Virus record (IMG/VR): IMGVR_UViG_3300043313_000897
Location: 1 to 38,238 of that record
Reading direction: 5' to 3' (one strand)
From: a virus
Length of the DNA stretch: 38,238 nt
Shown here: in pieces, positions 30,912 to 37,829 of the stretch
How the letters are laid out: the number at the start of each line of letters is the position of its first letter
How positions within the stretch are numbered: position 1 is the stretch's first letter
Notes under the pieces: model-generated
What the model saw: the letters and a program-made list of their open reading frames with translations, nothing else
Told to the model about the DNA's origin: nothing
Databases searched by the model: none
Translations under genes and position numbers: made by a program

Positions 30912-32114
30912 TTAGAGCGCCAACAGCGCCTGCTTGACGTCATCAGCCAAGGTCTCCCGGCTGACTTCCGGCCTGCCGTCGTCCACATGGGCGATCGTCG
31001 TGCCGGTCGACACCGCATGCCAGAGGGCAGGCGGGATTGCGATGCGGCGCTTCTTCAGCGCCTTTTCCATTTGTGCCACCGAGCGGATCTCCGGCTCGGT
31101 GTAGATGTCTTCCCCGGTGGCGCCGAGCGCGCGCAGTTCGGCTTCGACAGTCCCCTCGTCGCGCCACTGCCGGGTCGCCCGCTTGGGCACCAGCTTCCAC
31201 CCCGGAACCTGGCCGCCATTCTCCAGGTAAACATGGCCCTGCTTGCGGATCTCGGCGGCCCAGCTGTCGTACAGCTCGACCACCGCCAGGGCCTTCGACA
31301 GGAAGGCGCCATAGTCGGTCGGCTTCTCCGTCGCCGACGCCTGCAGTGCAGCGGCGACGGGATCGAACAGCGCCAGGTCGAGCACCGGCCCGGTCCACAG
31401 TTCGCAGGTCGCCTTGCAGGCGGCGAAGCGGCAATGCTCGCCGCGTTCCTTGCGTGGGTTGCGGCCGATCGCCTCCAGGAAGGCGCCATGAAACGCTGAC
31501 AGGAAATCATCCAGCTCCTGGTTCTCGACTTCGACATAGTCGATCGGCGGATCCAGCCTCGGCTGGATGATCACCAGCAGGATGGTCTTGCCCTTGAACA
31601 GGCGCGGCCGCTTGCCGCGCGCCGCGGCGGCGTAGAATGCCAGCTGCGGGTTGACCTGGTCATAATCGCCCATGTCGTAGAGCGCTTTCACAGGGACGCC
31701 TTGCCCAAACTTCCAGTCGACGATCGCCACCGTGTCGCCGTTGGTCAGCACCAAATCGACGCTGCCGAAGGCGCCGGTGACGCCGGGCAGCGGCAGGGTC
31801 TCCTCGATGCCGGCGAGCTTGAACTTGCCATATGGCCCGCGCAGCGTTTCCAGCGTGGCCAGCGCCTTTTTCAGAACAGCGACGTGTTCCTCGGTGATCT
31901 CGACCGTCTCGATCAGCTCGCCGAGCAGCTCGGCCGGGTCGATCGACAGCGAGTAGCATTTGGCGATCGCCGCGTGCAGCGCGGTGCCCTCCTGCGCATA
32001 GACGCTGGAAGTCTCGTTGTAGGGCGTCTTCATCTGCTCCTGGTGGGAGCCGGGGCAGGCGAGCAGGCGGGCGGCATTGGAGCCTCCCAGAATCACACTA
32101 TGCGCGCCGGGCAT
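30912..32114 (-). CDS. DUF2800-type PD-(D/E)XK (Cas4-like) exonuclease
   Basis: A 400-aa nuclease, likely a 5' or 3' exonuclease for recombination and DNA processing. Its start (SVILGGSNAARLLACPGSHQ) supplies a first Cys. The EGTALH motif, the GSVDLVLTN / VAIVDWKFGQG nuclease core (Asp of GxxD and the D-x-K of VDWKFG), QLAFYAAAA (motif IV Q-x3-Y) and the Cys pair in CRFAACKATCELW (a possible Fe-S or zinc site with the first Cys) are as in AddB/Cas4-like DUF2800 proteins. Start ATG 32114 overlaps the preceding stop (TAATG), so an upstream open frame is ignored. All catalytic residues appear present. Confidence 0.88.
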   Translation of the reverse strand: MPGAHSVILGGSNAARLLACPGSHQEQMKTPYNETSSVYAQEGTALHAAIAKCYSLSIDPAELLGELIETVEITEEHVAVLKKALATLETLRGPYGKFKLAGIEETLPLPGVTGAFGSVDLVLTNGDTVAIVDWKFGQGVPVKALYDMGDYDQVNPQLAFYAAAARGKRPRLFKGKTILLVIIQPRLDPPIDYVEVENQELDDFLSAFHGAFLEAIGRNPRKERGEHCRFAACKATCELWTGPVLDLALFDPVAAALQASATEKPTDYGAFLSKALAVVELYDSWAAEIRKQGHVYLENGGQVPGWKLVPKRATRQWRDEGTVEAELRALGATGEDIYTEPEIRSVAQMEKALKKRRIAIPPALWHAVSTGTTIAHVDDGRPEVSRETLADDVKQALLAL

Positions 32115-32302
32115 TATTCGTCGTCCTTCTGGATGGTGACCTTGGCCAGCGTGATGCGCGCCTTGTACTTGGCCAGCTGGCCGTTGTTGATGACGGCGTC
32201 GTAGGTCTTGAGCCTCGGCTGCTTCTCGGCCTCGATCTTGTCCCACTTGGCGGCGCGCTTGGCGCTGCGCGACAGGTAGGCGTTCTTCGACGGCGTGGTC
32301 AT
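32114..32302 (-). CDS. Small basic protein upstream of the nuclease, unknown function
   Basis: A 62-aa, strongly basic protein (SRSAKRAAKWDKIEAEKQPR followed by LKTYDAVINNGQLAKYKARI) ending acidic (TIQKDDE). ATG 32302 overlaps the upstream stop (ATGA) and its TAA overlaps the nuclease start. A nucleic-acid-binding or nuclease-partner function would fit but is not shown. Confidence 0.65.
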   Translation of the reverse strand: MTTPSKNAYLSRSAKRAAKWDKIEAEKQPRLKTYDAVINNGQLAKYKARITLAKVTIQKDDE

Positions 32303-32514
32303 GTCGCCTCCTTGTCGGGCAGGCCGATAATGATCTGCGTGCAGCGGGCGGTGTTGATCGCGCGGTGCCCCCCGACGGAACTCTTGATCCACACCCATTG
32401 CGTCGCGCCGAGCATGGACCATGCGTCAGCCCACGGCTCGGTTACGATGATCTGCTCGATGTCGCACTCGAACGAGCTGTTCTTGCCGAAGCGGAACTCG
32501 ATGCGCTGGACCAT
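32299..32514 (-). CDS. Small accessory protein, unknown function
   Basis: A 71-aa protein from ATG 32514 (TGATG overlap). It alternates beta-type stretches (RIEFRFGKNSSFECDIEQII and QWVWIKSSVGG), suggesting a small barrel or sandwich. No family is recognised. It belongs to the coupled chain of tiny genes leading to the nuclease and polymerase. Confidence 0.6.
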   Translation of the reverse strand: MVQRIEFRFGKNSSFECDIEQIIVTEPWADAWSMLGATQWVWIKSSVGGHRAINTARCTQIIIGLPDKEAT

Positions 32515-32825
32515 CAATCCATCCTCGCGATCTGGAAGGAACCATCCTTCTGGACGATGACCACCCAGGCGTAGTCGTAGACGAGCATGGTCTCGTCGCG
32601 GATCTCGGCGCTGGATATCGGCGCCAGCGGCTCGTCGCCGGGGTACTCGATGACGCCGGAATCAGCGTCGTATTGCCAGCCGGACATCGGCCGCCAGCCG
32701 CCGCCATGTTGATAGTGGCTGTCCAGCTGCTCGGCGATCGGCCGCTCGTCCTGCTCGTCGAGGAAGCCCGGCAGGTAGCCGAGCAGTTGCTCGGCGTCGG
32801 GCCGGAAGATGGTAAAGCGGATCAT
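32514..32825 (-). CDS. Small acidic accessory protein, unknown function
   Basis: A 103-aa acidic protein: RFTIFRPDAEQLLGYLPGFL, a Gly/Trp-rich middle (HGGGWRPMSGWQYD) and a beta-type end (VYDYAWVVIVQKDGSFQIAR). ATG 32825 overlaps the stop of the membrane-protein gene (ATGA). The high negative charge resembles DNA-mimic anti-restriction proteins only in composition; no specific motif supports this. Confidence 0.6.
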   Translation of the reverse strand: MIRFTIFRPDAEQLLGYLPGFLDEQDERPIAEQLDSHYQHGGGWRPMSGWQYDADSGVIEYPGDEPLAPISSAEIRDETMLVYDYAWVVIVQKDGSFQIARMD

Positions 32826-32998
32826 GGCGCCACCGTCGCTGGCCACGGCGATGATCGCGCGCCTTCGGGGTGGTTATGCAGGTAATTGCGGGTGGCGATC
32901 ACCGTGAGGTAAATCGCAGTGCCGATGACGGCCCAGAACAGGAGGACCGCCACTATCGAGGGGATCGCCTCCAGTTGCTCGCGGGTGCGGCGGTTCAT
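32822..32998 (-). CDS. Single-pass membrane protein, 58 aa
   Basis: A 58-aa protein with a basic N-terminus (MNRRTREQLE) and one clear transmembrane helix (IVAVLLFWAVIGTAIYLTVI), then a short polar tail. Both ends overlap neighbours as ATGA (ATG 32998, stop 32822), which makes it very likely a real gene. The N-in/C-out orientation predicted by positive charge would place the tail in the periplasm. It could be a superinfection-exclusion or holin-like peptide; no proof. Confidence 0.65.
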   Translation of the reverse strand: MNRRTREQLEAIPSIVAVLLFWAVIGTAIYLTVIATRNYLHNHPEGARSSPWPATVAP

Positions 32999-33213
32999 GG
33001 CGCCACCTTGGCGATGGGCTTGTTCTCGCCGTCGATGAAGGCGTGCGTAGCCTCGGCATCGACCTCGACGGCGCCGTGGTCGATGCAGGAGAACCAGCGC
33101 GAGAACAGCTCACGCGCGCTGGCTTCGGCCTCTTCCCTGGTGGCGAACACCAGCGCATTGGTCGACCAGGTATTCGGGTCGCCGAGCGTCTTTACTTGGG
33201 GCTTCCATGCCAT
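32995..33213 (-). CDS. Small accessory protein, unknown function
   Basis: A 72-aa protein starting MAWKPQVKTLGDPNTWSTNA, followed by a helix (TREEAEASARELFSRWFS) and a beta end (HAFIDGENKPIAKVAP). The W-S-T-N-A-L-V-F-A-T-x-E-E-A layout is that of small 'EAxxxAxxLxxRW' phage proteins I have seen often. GGAGG lies 7 bases before ATG 33213, which overlaps the upstream stop. Confidence 0.7.
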   Translation of the reverse strand: MAWKPQVKTLGDPNTWSTNALVFATREEAEASARELFSRWFSCIDHGAVEVDAEATHAFIDGENKPIAKVAP

Positions 33214-33413
33214 CACAGCACCTCCGGGTGGGCGGCCTTGATGTGCTGTATCAGGCGGCCGCGTTGCTGGTTGCCCTCGCGCATGCCCCAGCCGCGACCG
33301 GCAGTGCCGGGACGCGGCTTGATCACGGTGTCGGCGAACTTGCAGAGCTTGCAGGCGCGGATAATGCCGCGCGGCAGGTCTTTATGGCTGATGAAGCTAT
33401 CGGCCTTGTGCAT
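33213..33413 (-). CDS. Small C2H2-like zinc-finger protein
   Basis: A 66-aa protein with CKLCKFADTVIKPRPG and RGRLIQHIKAAHPE. The C-x2-C...H-x4-H arrangement suggests one long-loop zinc finger, and the PRPGTAGRGWGM loop is a hallmark of this small phage family. ATG 33413 is preceded by a tandem GTGAGGGC-GTGAGGGC that gives the ribosome site. The function is unknown; nucleic-acid binding is plausible. Confidence 0.7.
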   Translation of the reverse strand: MHKADSFISHKDLPRGIIRACKLCKFADTVIKPRPGTAGRGWGMREGNQQRGRLIQHIKAAHPEVL

Positions 33414-33420
33414 CACGCCC

Positions 33421-33588
33421 TCACGCCCTCACGGCGGCAAAGGTGCCGTCTATGTCGTTGCTCATGTTGCGGGCGTCACGCTGGGCAACCTGCCGCGGCG
33501 TGCTGCGCTGCATCCTGGCGACGGCGGCTATGGCATCGGCGCTGACGACGGTATCGCCGTTCTGGTCGACTATCTGGTAGTGGTTCAT
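33421..33588 (-). CDS. Small protein at the operon head, unknown function
   Basis: A 55-aa protein: MNHYQIVDQNGDTVVSADAI, then AVARMQRSTPRQVAQRDARN. ATG 33588 has AAAGGAT 7 bases upstream; the longer open frame before it lies in the leader. It is the first gene downstream of the good leftward promoter at 33710-33738, about 120 nt of leader away. Confidence 0.6.
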   Translation of the reverse strand: MNHYQIVDQNGDTVVSADAIAAVARMQRSTPRQVAQRDARNMSNDIDGTFAAVRA

Positions 33589-33709
33589 TTCGAAGATCCT
33601 TTTTCCTGTTTGCATTCCCGGCACCGGGGAGAGGCTCGTAGCGCGCGGCTTCAATGGCCTGGCAGAACTCCCCCTGCTGCGCCTTGGGCTGCCTCACCCC
33701 GGTTCAAGT

Positions 33710-33738
33710 CATATAGCGGACACATGTACGCTAGTCAA
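33710..33738 (-). promoter_or_regulatory. Leftward sigma70-type promoter with operator-like core in the spacer
   Basis: On the minus strand TTGACT (33738-33733), a 17-bp spacer and TATATG (33715-33710). The spacer contains GTACATGTGTCC, which matches the ACATATGT-type element found at three other leftward starts and in the repressor-like gene's promoter. It is the best-scoring promoter I can see by eye and should drive the whole leftward replication operon. Confidence 0.7.
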
Positions 33739-33745
33739 CAGCCTT

Positions 33746-33832
33746 TCAGATCCAGTGAATGAGAACCGCGCCGATGCAGATCCACAGCAGCAGGGCGATG
33801 GCGAGGCCGATGGCGAGGCTGCGCGGGTTCAT
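33746..33832 (-). CDS. Tiny membrane peptide, 28 aa
   Basis: A 28-residue open frame MNPRSLAIGLAIALLLWICI... that is one transmembrane helix with a basic N-terminus and a short HWI end. Its ATG overlaps the upstream stop (ATGA), as in other pairs here, and its stop lies just before the next promoter. It is similar in style to the 58-aa membrane protein in the same operon. Small size limits confidence. Confidence 0.5.
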   Translation of the reverse strand: MNPRSLAIGLAIALLLWICIGAVLIHWI

Positions 33833-34059
33833 TGCCTGGCCCGTGGTGCGTCGTGGGTGGGCGCGAGCGATTCAGCGTCGTCCAGATGGTGGATGACGCC
33901 GGCCTGGACTGCCTTCTCGACGGTTTCGGCGATGGCGTAGGTGAGGCAGACCGGGCAGATTCCATATATCTCGGCGATCGCCTTGACCGCCTGCAGCGCG
34001 ACGTCGAGCGCGGCGTGTTCGTCGGTCGGCACGGTGGCGGGCGGGTCGAGCTTTACCAT
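33829..34059 (-). CDS. Small protein with a CPVC motif, unknown function
   Basis: A 76-aa protein with helical DVALQAVKAIAEIYGICPVC, then LTYAIAETVEKAVQAGVIHH and a polar end. The single C-x2-C could bind metal in a dimer or be a redox pair. GGAGG lies 5 bases before ATG 34059. It appears to be the first or second gene of the leftward operon, facing the VRR-NUC gene. Confidence 0.65.
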   Translation of the reverse strand: MVKLDPPATVPTDEHAALDVALQAVKAIAEIYGICPVCLTYAIAETVEKAVQAGVIHHLDDAESLAPTHDAPRARQ

Positions 34060-34060
34060 G

Positions 34061-34177
34061 TCAGCCTCCGTGGGCTTGTCCGCAGGGGAAACGCAGGCTG
34101 ATGCAGGAACTGCACTTGTCGGGGACGAGGGTCGCTGGGGAGCGTTTGCACCCCCTATCCCCTGCGGATGCAGTCAT
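34061..34177 (-). CDS. Possible 38-aa Cys-rich peptide (doubtful)
   Basis: An open frame MTASAGDRGCKRSPATLVPD followed by KCSSCISLRFPCGQ, with four cysteines able to bind zinc, and ending 1 nt before the next gene's ATG. It lacks a ribosome site, and a TATTAT sequence over its ATG could instead be the -10 box of the leftward promoter. It is listed because the Cys pattern and exact junction are suggestive. Confidence 0.3.
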   Translation of the reverse strand: MTASAGDRGCKRSPATLVPDKCSSCISLRFPCGQAHGG

Positions 34178-34186
34178 AATAGCTGT

Positions 34187-34215
34187 TTGACGGCGCTGGT
34201 CGAGCCACCTAGTTA
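34187..34215 (+). promoter_or_regulatory. Rightward sigma70-type promoter for the VRR-NUC/primase genes
   Basis: TTGACG (34187-34192), exactly 17 bp, then TAGTTA (34210-34215), about 33 bp before the VRR-NUC start. It is divergent from the leftward operon. No CATATG-type core lies in this one, so it may be outside the proposed operator set. Confidence 0.6.
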
Positions 34216-34248
34216 GCGTTCCTATGAACATTCGTCAAGGCGATGCAG

Positions 34249-34527
34249 ATGATCGAGAAAGATGTCGAGGATTACCTGGTCGAGCGCGTGCAGGCGATCG
34301 GCGGCATCGCCGAGAAGGTGACGGTGCTCGGCAACCGTGGATTCTTCGATCGCCTGGTCGTGCTGCCGGGCGGAAAAATTATCATGGTCGAAGTGAAGAA
34401 ACCGAAGGGCGGCAGACTGTCTCCGCACCAAGTCTTGAGGGCAAAACGCTACCGGGCACTAGGTGTGGACGCGGCCGTCGTGAAGACCAAGGCAGAGGTC
34501 GATCGGCTGTTAGCCGCCTATCGTTGA
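34249..34527 (+). CDS. VRR-NUC domain nuclease
   Basis: A 92-aa stand-alone VRR-NUC (PD-(D/E)XK) nuclease, a type found in many phages and implicated in DNA repair or Holliday/flap processing. An N-terminal Glu-bearing helix (IEKDVEDYLVERVQAIGG), GNRGFFDRLVVLPGG with the catalytic Asp, VEVKKPKGG with the E-x-K pair, then LSPHQVLRAKRYRALGVDAA and the closing helix are all present. ATG 34249 is chosen because AAGG is 9 bases away; ATG 34243 would be too close. It is followed by a structured intergenic region before the primase. Confidence 0.9.
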   Translation: MIEKDVEDYLVERVQAIGGIAEKVTVLGNRGFFDRLVVLPGGKIIMVEVKKPKGGRLSPHQVLRAKRYRALGVDAAVVKTKAEVDRLLAAYR

Positions 34528-34536
34528 CCCGTCAGG

Positions 34537-34615
34537 GGCGGGGGCGTAGCGTCCGATTCCCTCTGCCAGAAAAGTTGAGAGCTGTCGGCCTCGCACCGAC
34601 AGCCCCCGCCTTTTT
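34537..34615 (+). terminator. Structured RNA with two competing stems and a T-run
   Basis: An inner 8-bp hairpin (GCTGTCGG 34581-34588 with CCGACAGC 34596-34603) overlaps by two bases a long-range 9-bp stem (GGCGGGGGC 34537-34545 with GCCCCCGCC 34602-34610). The long-range stem is directly followed by TTTTT (34611-34615). Only the long-range pairing has the terminator geometry, while the inner one would weaken it. It may attenuate transcription into the primase gene, whose AAGGA site lies 19 nt downstream. Confidence 0.55.
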
Positions 34616-34647
34616 CAGAGATCCACCCGTCAAGAAGGATTGCCTGA

Positions 34648-37173
34648 ATGCGGCAGAAACTAGAGCCGAAGCAAAAAGTTCGCAACCCCGCAACATTGGC
34701 TATGCGCCTGGACATCAAGGCGAACGGCTGGGATGTGATCCCAAGCGGTAATGGCAAGGGCGTGCTGGAGGTCGGCTGGAAGACGATGGCCAACAGCGCG
34801 GCGGATATAGCGCGGTGGTCGGATCCATCGTCCGGCATGCGGAACCTGCCCAACACATCAGTGCGCGTCACTGGCGACCTGCTGGTGTTCGACATTGATA
34901 TTAAAGATGAGGCCGTGCGCGATCGCGTCGTCGCGGCCTTCCGTGAGAAGCAGCCGGCATGGTTCGCCGGTGCCCTGCCGAGGGATAGCGGCGCCATCAC
35001 CATCGCCTATTTCGGCCGCGTGTCCGAGCCGGTCAAGATGCGGCGCACGCACCGCTATGGCGGCGGCAACATGGTGGAGGTCCACGGCGCCTTGTCGCTG
35101 CGGCAGATGGTGGTCGAGGGCAGGCATGCCTCTTTCGAGGTGACCGGCCGGATGTATCATTGGCATGCCGGCACGCCCTGGAACACAAGATTGGACAGTT
35201 TGCCGGTGATGGACGCCGCGGCGATCGGTGGGTTGATTGACCTGGCGGACCAGATCATGTCCGAGATGCTACCGCGCGACGCCGGCAGCGAGCCGAAGAC
35301 CGGCGGCAGGAAGCAGTACACGCTCGAGCGCGACACGCTGTTCATCAAGAGCGATGGCGAGCAGATCACCTGTGGTGATCTTGCTGAAGAGCTGGGGCCG
35401 GGCGATGACGTGCGCGGCGTCCTCGGTGACTACGAGGCGTGGCATGCGTCGACCAGCAAGACGCGCGACAGCGCGCATCTCGACCCGGTCGGCGAGTTTA
35501 TGATCTACGCATATGACGATTCGGTGCAGTATCGTTTCGCCGACCGCGCGCCGCCACCGCACTTCGAACTGGATAGTGACACCCTGGCGGCGATCGCCGG
35601 CATGGAAGATTCAGTTCGGTCTGAGGCACTACCCGAAGGGCGTCGACCCAGGTCGCCGGATATCTCCGATATCCCACGGTCACCACCGCGCGACGACGAC
35701 GGGCCGGGTGATGCCGACCGGCGCAGCTGTGCCAATGCGGTGGCGTATATGCTCACCTATCTGGCCTATTGGGGCGGCGCCCTCAAGGGCCGCGGCGGCG
35801 TGGTGTCGATCGATCCCGACGGGGAGATACAAACGCCGTGGACGCTGGCGTCATTGCGCATGCGCATGGCCAACTACTGCTATGTGAAGGTCGGCGCCAA
35901 TGGCGGCGCGAAGATCGTCAACCCGGTGGATATCTGGATGGCGCAGGCCGATCGCATCAGCGTCGCCGGCGTGCGCATGCGGCCGGAGTTGACGCGGCCA
36001 TTGTTCGTCGAGGACAGCCTGCAATACATCAACCGCTATGCGCCGCCGGACCATCCCACTGTGGGCGGGACGATCGCGCCGCTTGAGGTGCGCTTGCAGG
36101 ATCTCATCCCGGATCCGGACGAGTGTGCCTGGTTCGTCAACTGGCTGGCCTGCAAGGTGCAGAACCCGCATTGGCGGATGATCGGCGTGGCGATGATCGC
36201 CCAGCAGGCGGGGTCGGGCCGCGGGCTATTGGCTGAATTTCTCGGCCGGCTGTTCGGGCAGAAGTATGTGGCGCCTCTTCCCTACCGGCAGCTCACCGGC
36301 GGCGATGGCTCCAGGTTCACGGCAGACTACAGCGATCGCCTGCTGGTGTATGTCAACGAGGCTAAGACGGCAGATGATACCCGGTACAGGCAGCGCCACG
36401 CCGCCAGCGAGGCGCTCAAGGACTTCATCGAGCCGAACCATAAGATACCAGCGCGCATCGAGGGTAAGGGCGTGGATGCCGTCTATGGCCCGCTGGCGAT
36501 ATCGACGCTGGTGTTCACCAACAACACGGACGGGCTGCCGATCGGTGAGGGCGATCGGCGCCTGGCGGTGATCACCAATGGCCCACAGATGACGGTGGCG
36601 CAGCGTGACGCCTTCCTGGGCTGGATGGCGTCACCGGCGAATATCGGCGCCGCCTATCGACACCTGCGCGACCATGTAGTCGAGAAAGACCGCGGGGTAT
36701 TCGATCCTTATATGGCGCCTGCATTCGCCGGGCGCGACGTGATGATCGATGCCGGCAAGACGGACATAGATCGAGCCTACGAGGCCGCGCTGGAGATCCT
36801 GCGCGAGGCGAGCCAGGTGTACACGCTGACGCAGGTGGCCACGGCGACGCTTGCCAGGCTGGACAGGCACGGTGGAGATCTCGACAGCATGGTGCGCCGG
36901 CATGCACGCATAAAGGGTATACGCGCGTTCGAGAAGTATGACGGGCATAACTGGCTGGTGCGCTTCGGCGAGGGTAAAAACGGCAACAACAAGGAGCCTA
37001 TATTTGTCCACACCGAGAGCCGGCGGCGCTTCTGGAGCATGGCCGAAACCAAGGACGTGAGGCGCGAATTGTCCTTAGCCGAGCACGCGGTGGCACGCAC
37101 TTTGGCTGAAAGATACCCGCCGCTGCGCGTTGTCGAAGCCGAGACGACCGATGATGATGAGCCGGGAGACTGA
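34648..37173 (+). CDS. Primase-polymerase/helicase fusion protein
   Basis: An 841-aa replication initiator. Residues ~15-200 form an archaeo-eukaryotic-type primase (bifunctional primase-polymerase) domain with the metal-binding D82-x-D84 in LLVFDIDI and later strands AITIAYFGRV and MVEVHG. A linker of about 150 residues with an acidic Arg/Asp/Pro stretch (near 330-355) follows. The C-terminal SF3/D5-like helicase part has a P-loop AGSGRGLLAE (near 522, Arg in place of the usual Lys), the Walker B-like LLVYVNEAKT, and the NNTDGLPIGEGDRRLAVI sensor/arginine-finger block. AAGGA lies 9 bases before ATG 34648. The iteron-like array begins right after its stop. Confidence 0.88.
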   Translation: MRQKLEPKQKVRNPATLAMRLDIKANGWDVIPSGNGKGVLEVGWKTMANSAADIARWSDPSSGMRNLPNTSVRVTGDLLVFDIDIKDEAVRDRVVAAFREKQPAWFAGALPRDSGAITIAYFGRVSEPVKMRRTHRYGGGNMVEVHGALSLRQMVVEGRHASFEVTGRMYHWHAGTPWNTRLDSLPVMDAAAIGGLIDLADQIMSEMLPRDAGSEPKTGGRKQYTLERDTLFIKSDGEQITCGDLAEELGPGDDVRGVLGDYEAWHASTSKTRDSAHLDPVGEFMIYAYDDSVQYRFADRAPPPHFELDSDTLAAIAGMEDSVRSEALPEGRRPRSPDISDIPRSPPRDDDGPGDADRRSCANAVAYMLTYLAYWGGALKGRGGVVSIDPDGEIQTPWTLASLRMRMANYCYVKVGANGGAKIVNPVDIWMAQADRISVAGVRMRPELTRPLFVEDSLQYINRYAPPDHPTVGGTIAPLEVRLQDLIPDPDECAWFVNWLACKVQNPHWRMIGVAMIAQQAGSGRGLLAEFLGRLFGQKYVAPLPYRQLTGGDGSRFTADYSDRLLVYVNEAKTADDTRYRQRHAASEALKDFIEPNHKIPARIEGKGVDAVYGPLAISTLVFTNNTDGLPIGEGDRRLAVITNGPQMTVAQRDAFLGWMASPANIGAAYRHLRDHVVEKDRGVFDPYMAPAFAGRDVMIDAGKTDIDRAYEAALEILREASQVYTLTQVATATLARLDRHGGDLDSMVRRHARIKGIRAFEKYDGHNWLVRFGEGKNGNNKEPIFVHTESRRRFWSMAETKDVRRELSLAEHAVARTLAERYPPLRVVEAETTDDDEPGD

Positions 37174-37175
37174 TT

Positions 37176-37379
37176 TGTCCTTAATTCTACGGACAGTGTC
37201 CTTAGGATTCTGCCGATAAGGACAGCGCTATCTGCTTGTAATTAAACGCGTATTTCTACTATTGTCCCTGTGTCCTTATTTCTACGCACACACATATAGA
37301 GAAGTGGTAGGGTTATACACCACCAGTATAGAGAGAAAACGGAATCGTAAGGACACAAGGACAGAAGGACAGAAGGACA
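37176..37379. repeat. Iteron-like array of TAAGGACA/TGTCCTTA in AT-rich DNA (candidate origin)
   Basis: Eight copies. TGTCCTTA lies at 37176-37183, 37197-37204 and 37271-37278. TAAGGACA lies at 37217-37224 and 37348-37355, followed by AAGGACA at 37357, 37365 and 37373, giving four in tandem with an exact 8-bp period. The stretch between is clearly more AT-rich than the rest of the window. Copies at 37197 and 37217 form an 8-bp inverted repeat. The last copy doubles as the ribosome site of the next gene. Location directly after the primase-helicase gene fits an origin or an initiator-binding control region. Confidence 0.6.
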
Positions 37380-37382
37380 AAT

Positions 37383-37829
37383 ATGGGATACCGCCCTGCA
37401 TGGCGCCTGCCCTTAGTGGACTGCAGCAAGCGCGCCCCGCCGGTTCAGAGCGCCGCCTTCAAAGCAGCCCGCCTGGTACAACTCAAGAGCGTGCGCAAGT
37501 GTGAGGCGACCGCCAAGTCGACGGGGAAGCAGTGCGGGCATATCGCCATGCGCGGCACTGATCGCTGCCATATGCATGGCGGCAGGTACGCAGCAGAGCG
37601 CGCCGAGTCAGAGCGCATGGGCAGGCCGATCGTCCGCGTCAGGCGCCATCGCCAGCAATCGCTAGGTACGCTCGGCGCTGGGACTTGGCCTGGTGGGCTG
37701 CCGCATCGTGAGGATCTCGACGTGCTCGGGCCGAAGGCGAGAGGCGTGCTGTTCGAGGCCTGGTATAACCGGGAGCTGGATCCGGAGACGTGGAAGAGGG
37801 AATGGACACGTCCGCGTATCCGTAAATAG
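37383..37829 (+). CDS. Cys/His zinc-motif (HGG-type) small phage protein
   Basis: A 148-aa basic protein. Its centre, CEATAKSTGKQCGHIAMRGT followed by DRCHMHGGRY, gives the C-x10-C...C-x-x-HGGR pattern of a small zinc-binding module common in phage proteins located near terminase genes. The flanks are Arg-rich, and the C-terminus (GVLFEAWYNRELDPETWKRE) is helical. Start ATG 37383 is served by the last AAGGACA of the repeat array, so binding of an initiator to the array or its RNA could affect its expression. The function is unknown; DNA binding, or a packaging accessory role at the end of the genome map, is plausible. Confidence 0.7.
   Translation: MGYRPAWRLPLVDCSKRAPPVQSAAFKAARLVQLKSVRKCEATAKSTGKQCGHIAMRGTDRCHMHGGRYAAERAESERMGRPIVRVRRHRQQSLGTLGAGTWPGGLPHREDLDVLGPKARGVLFEAWYNRELDPETWKREWTRPRIRK

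Noticed and set aside
30928-33720. Long plus-strand open frames opposite the nuclease and small-gene operon.
   Set aside because: Arg/Pro/Ser-rich shadow composition. The minus strand shows family motifs and start/stop coupling throughout.
34491-34568. tRNA-like segment: GGCAGAG and CTCTGCC can pair as an acceptor stem, and GTCCGATTCCCTCTGCCA resembles a tRNA 3' end (possible attP core).
   Set aside because: The expected T-arm does not pair, no proper D-arm GG or anticodon arm is found, half lies in the VRR-NUC coding sequence, and no integrase is in the window.
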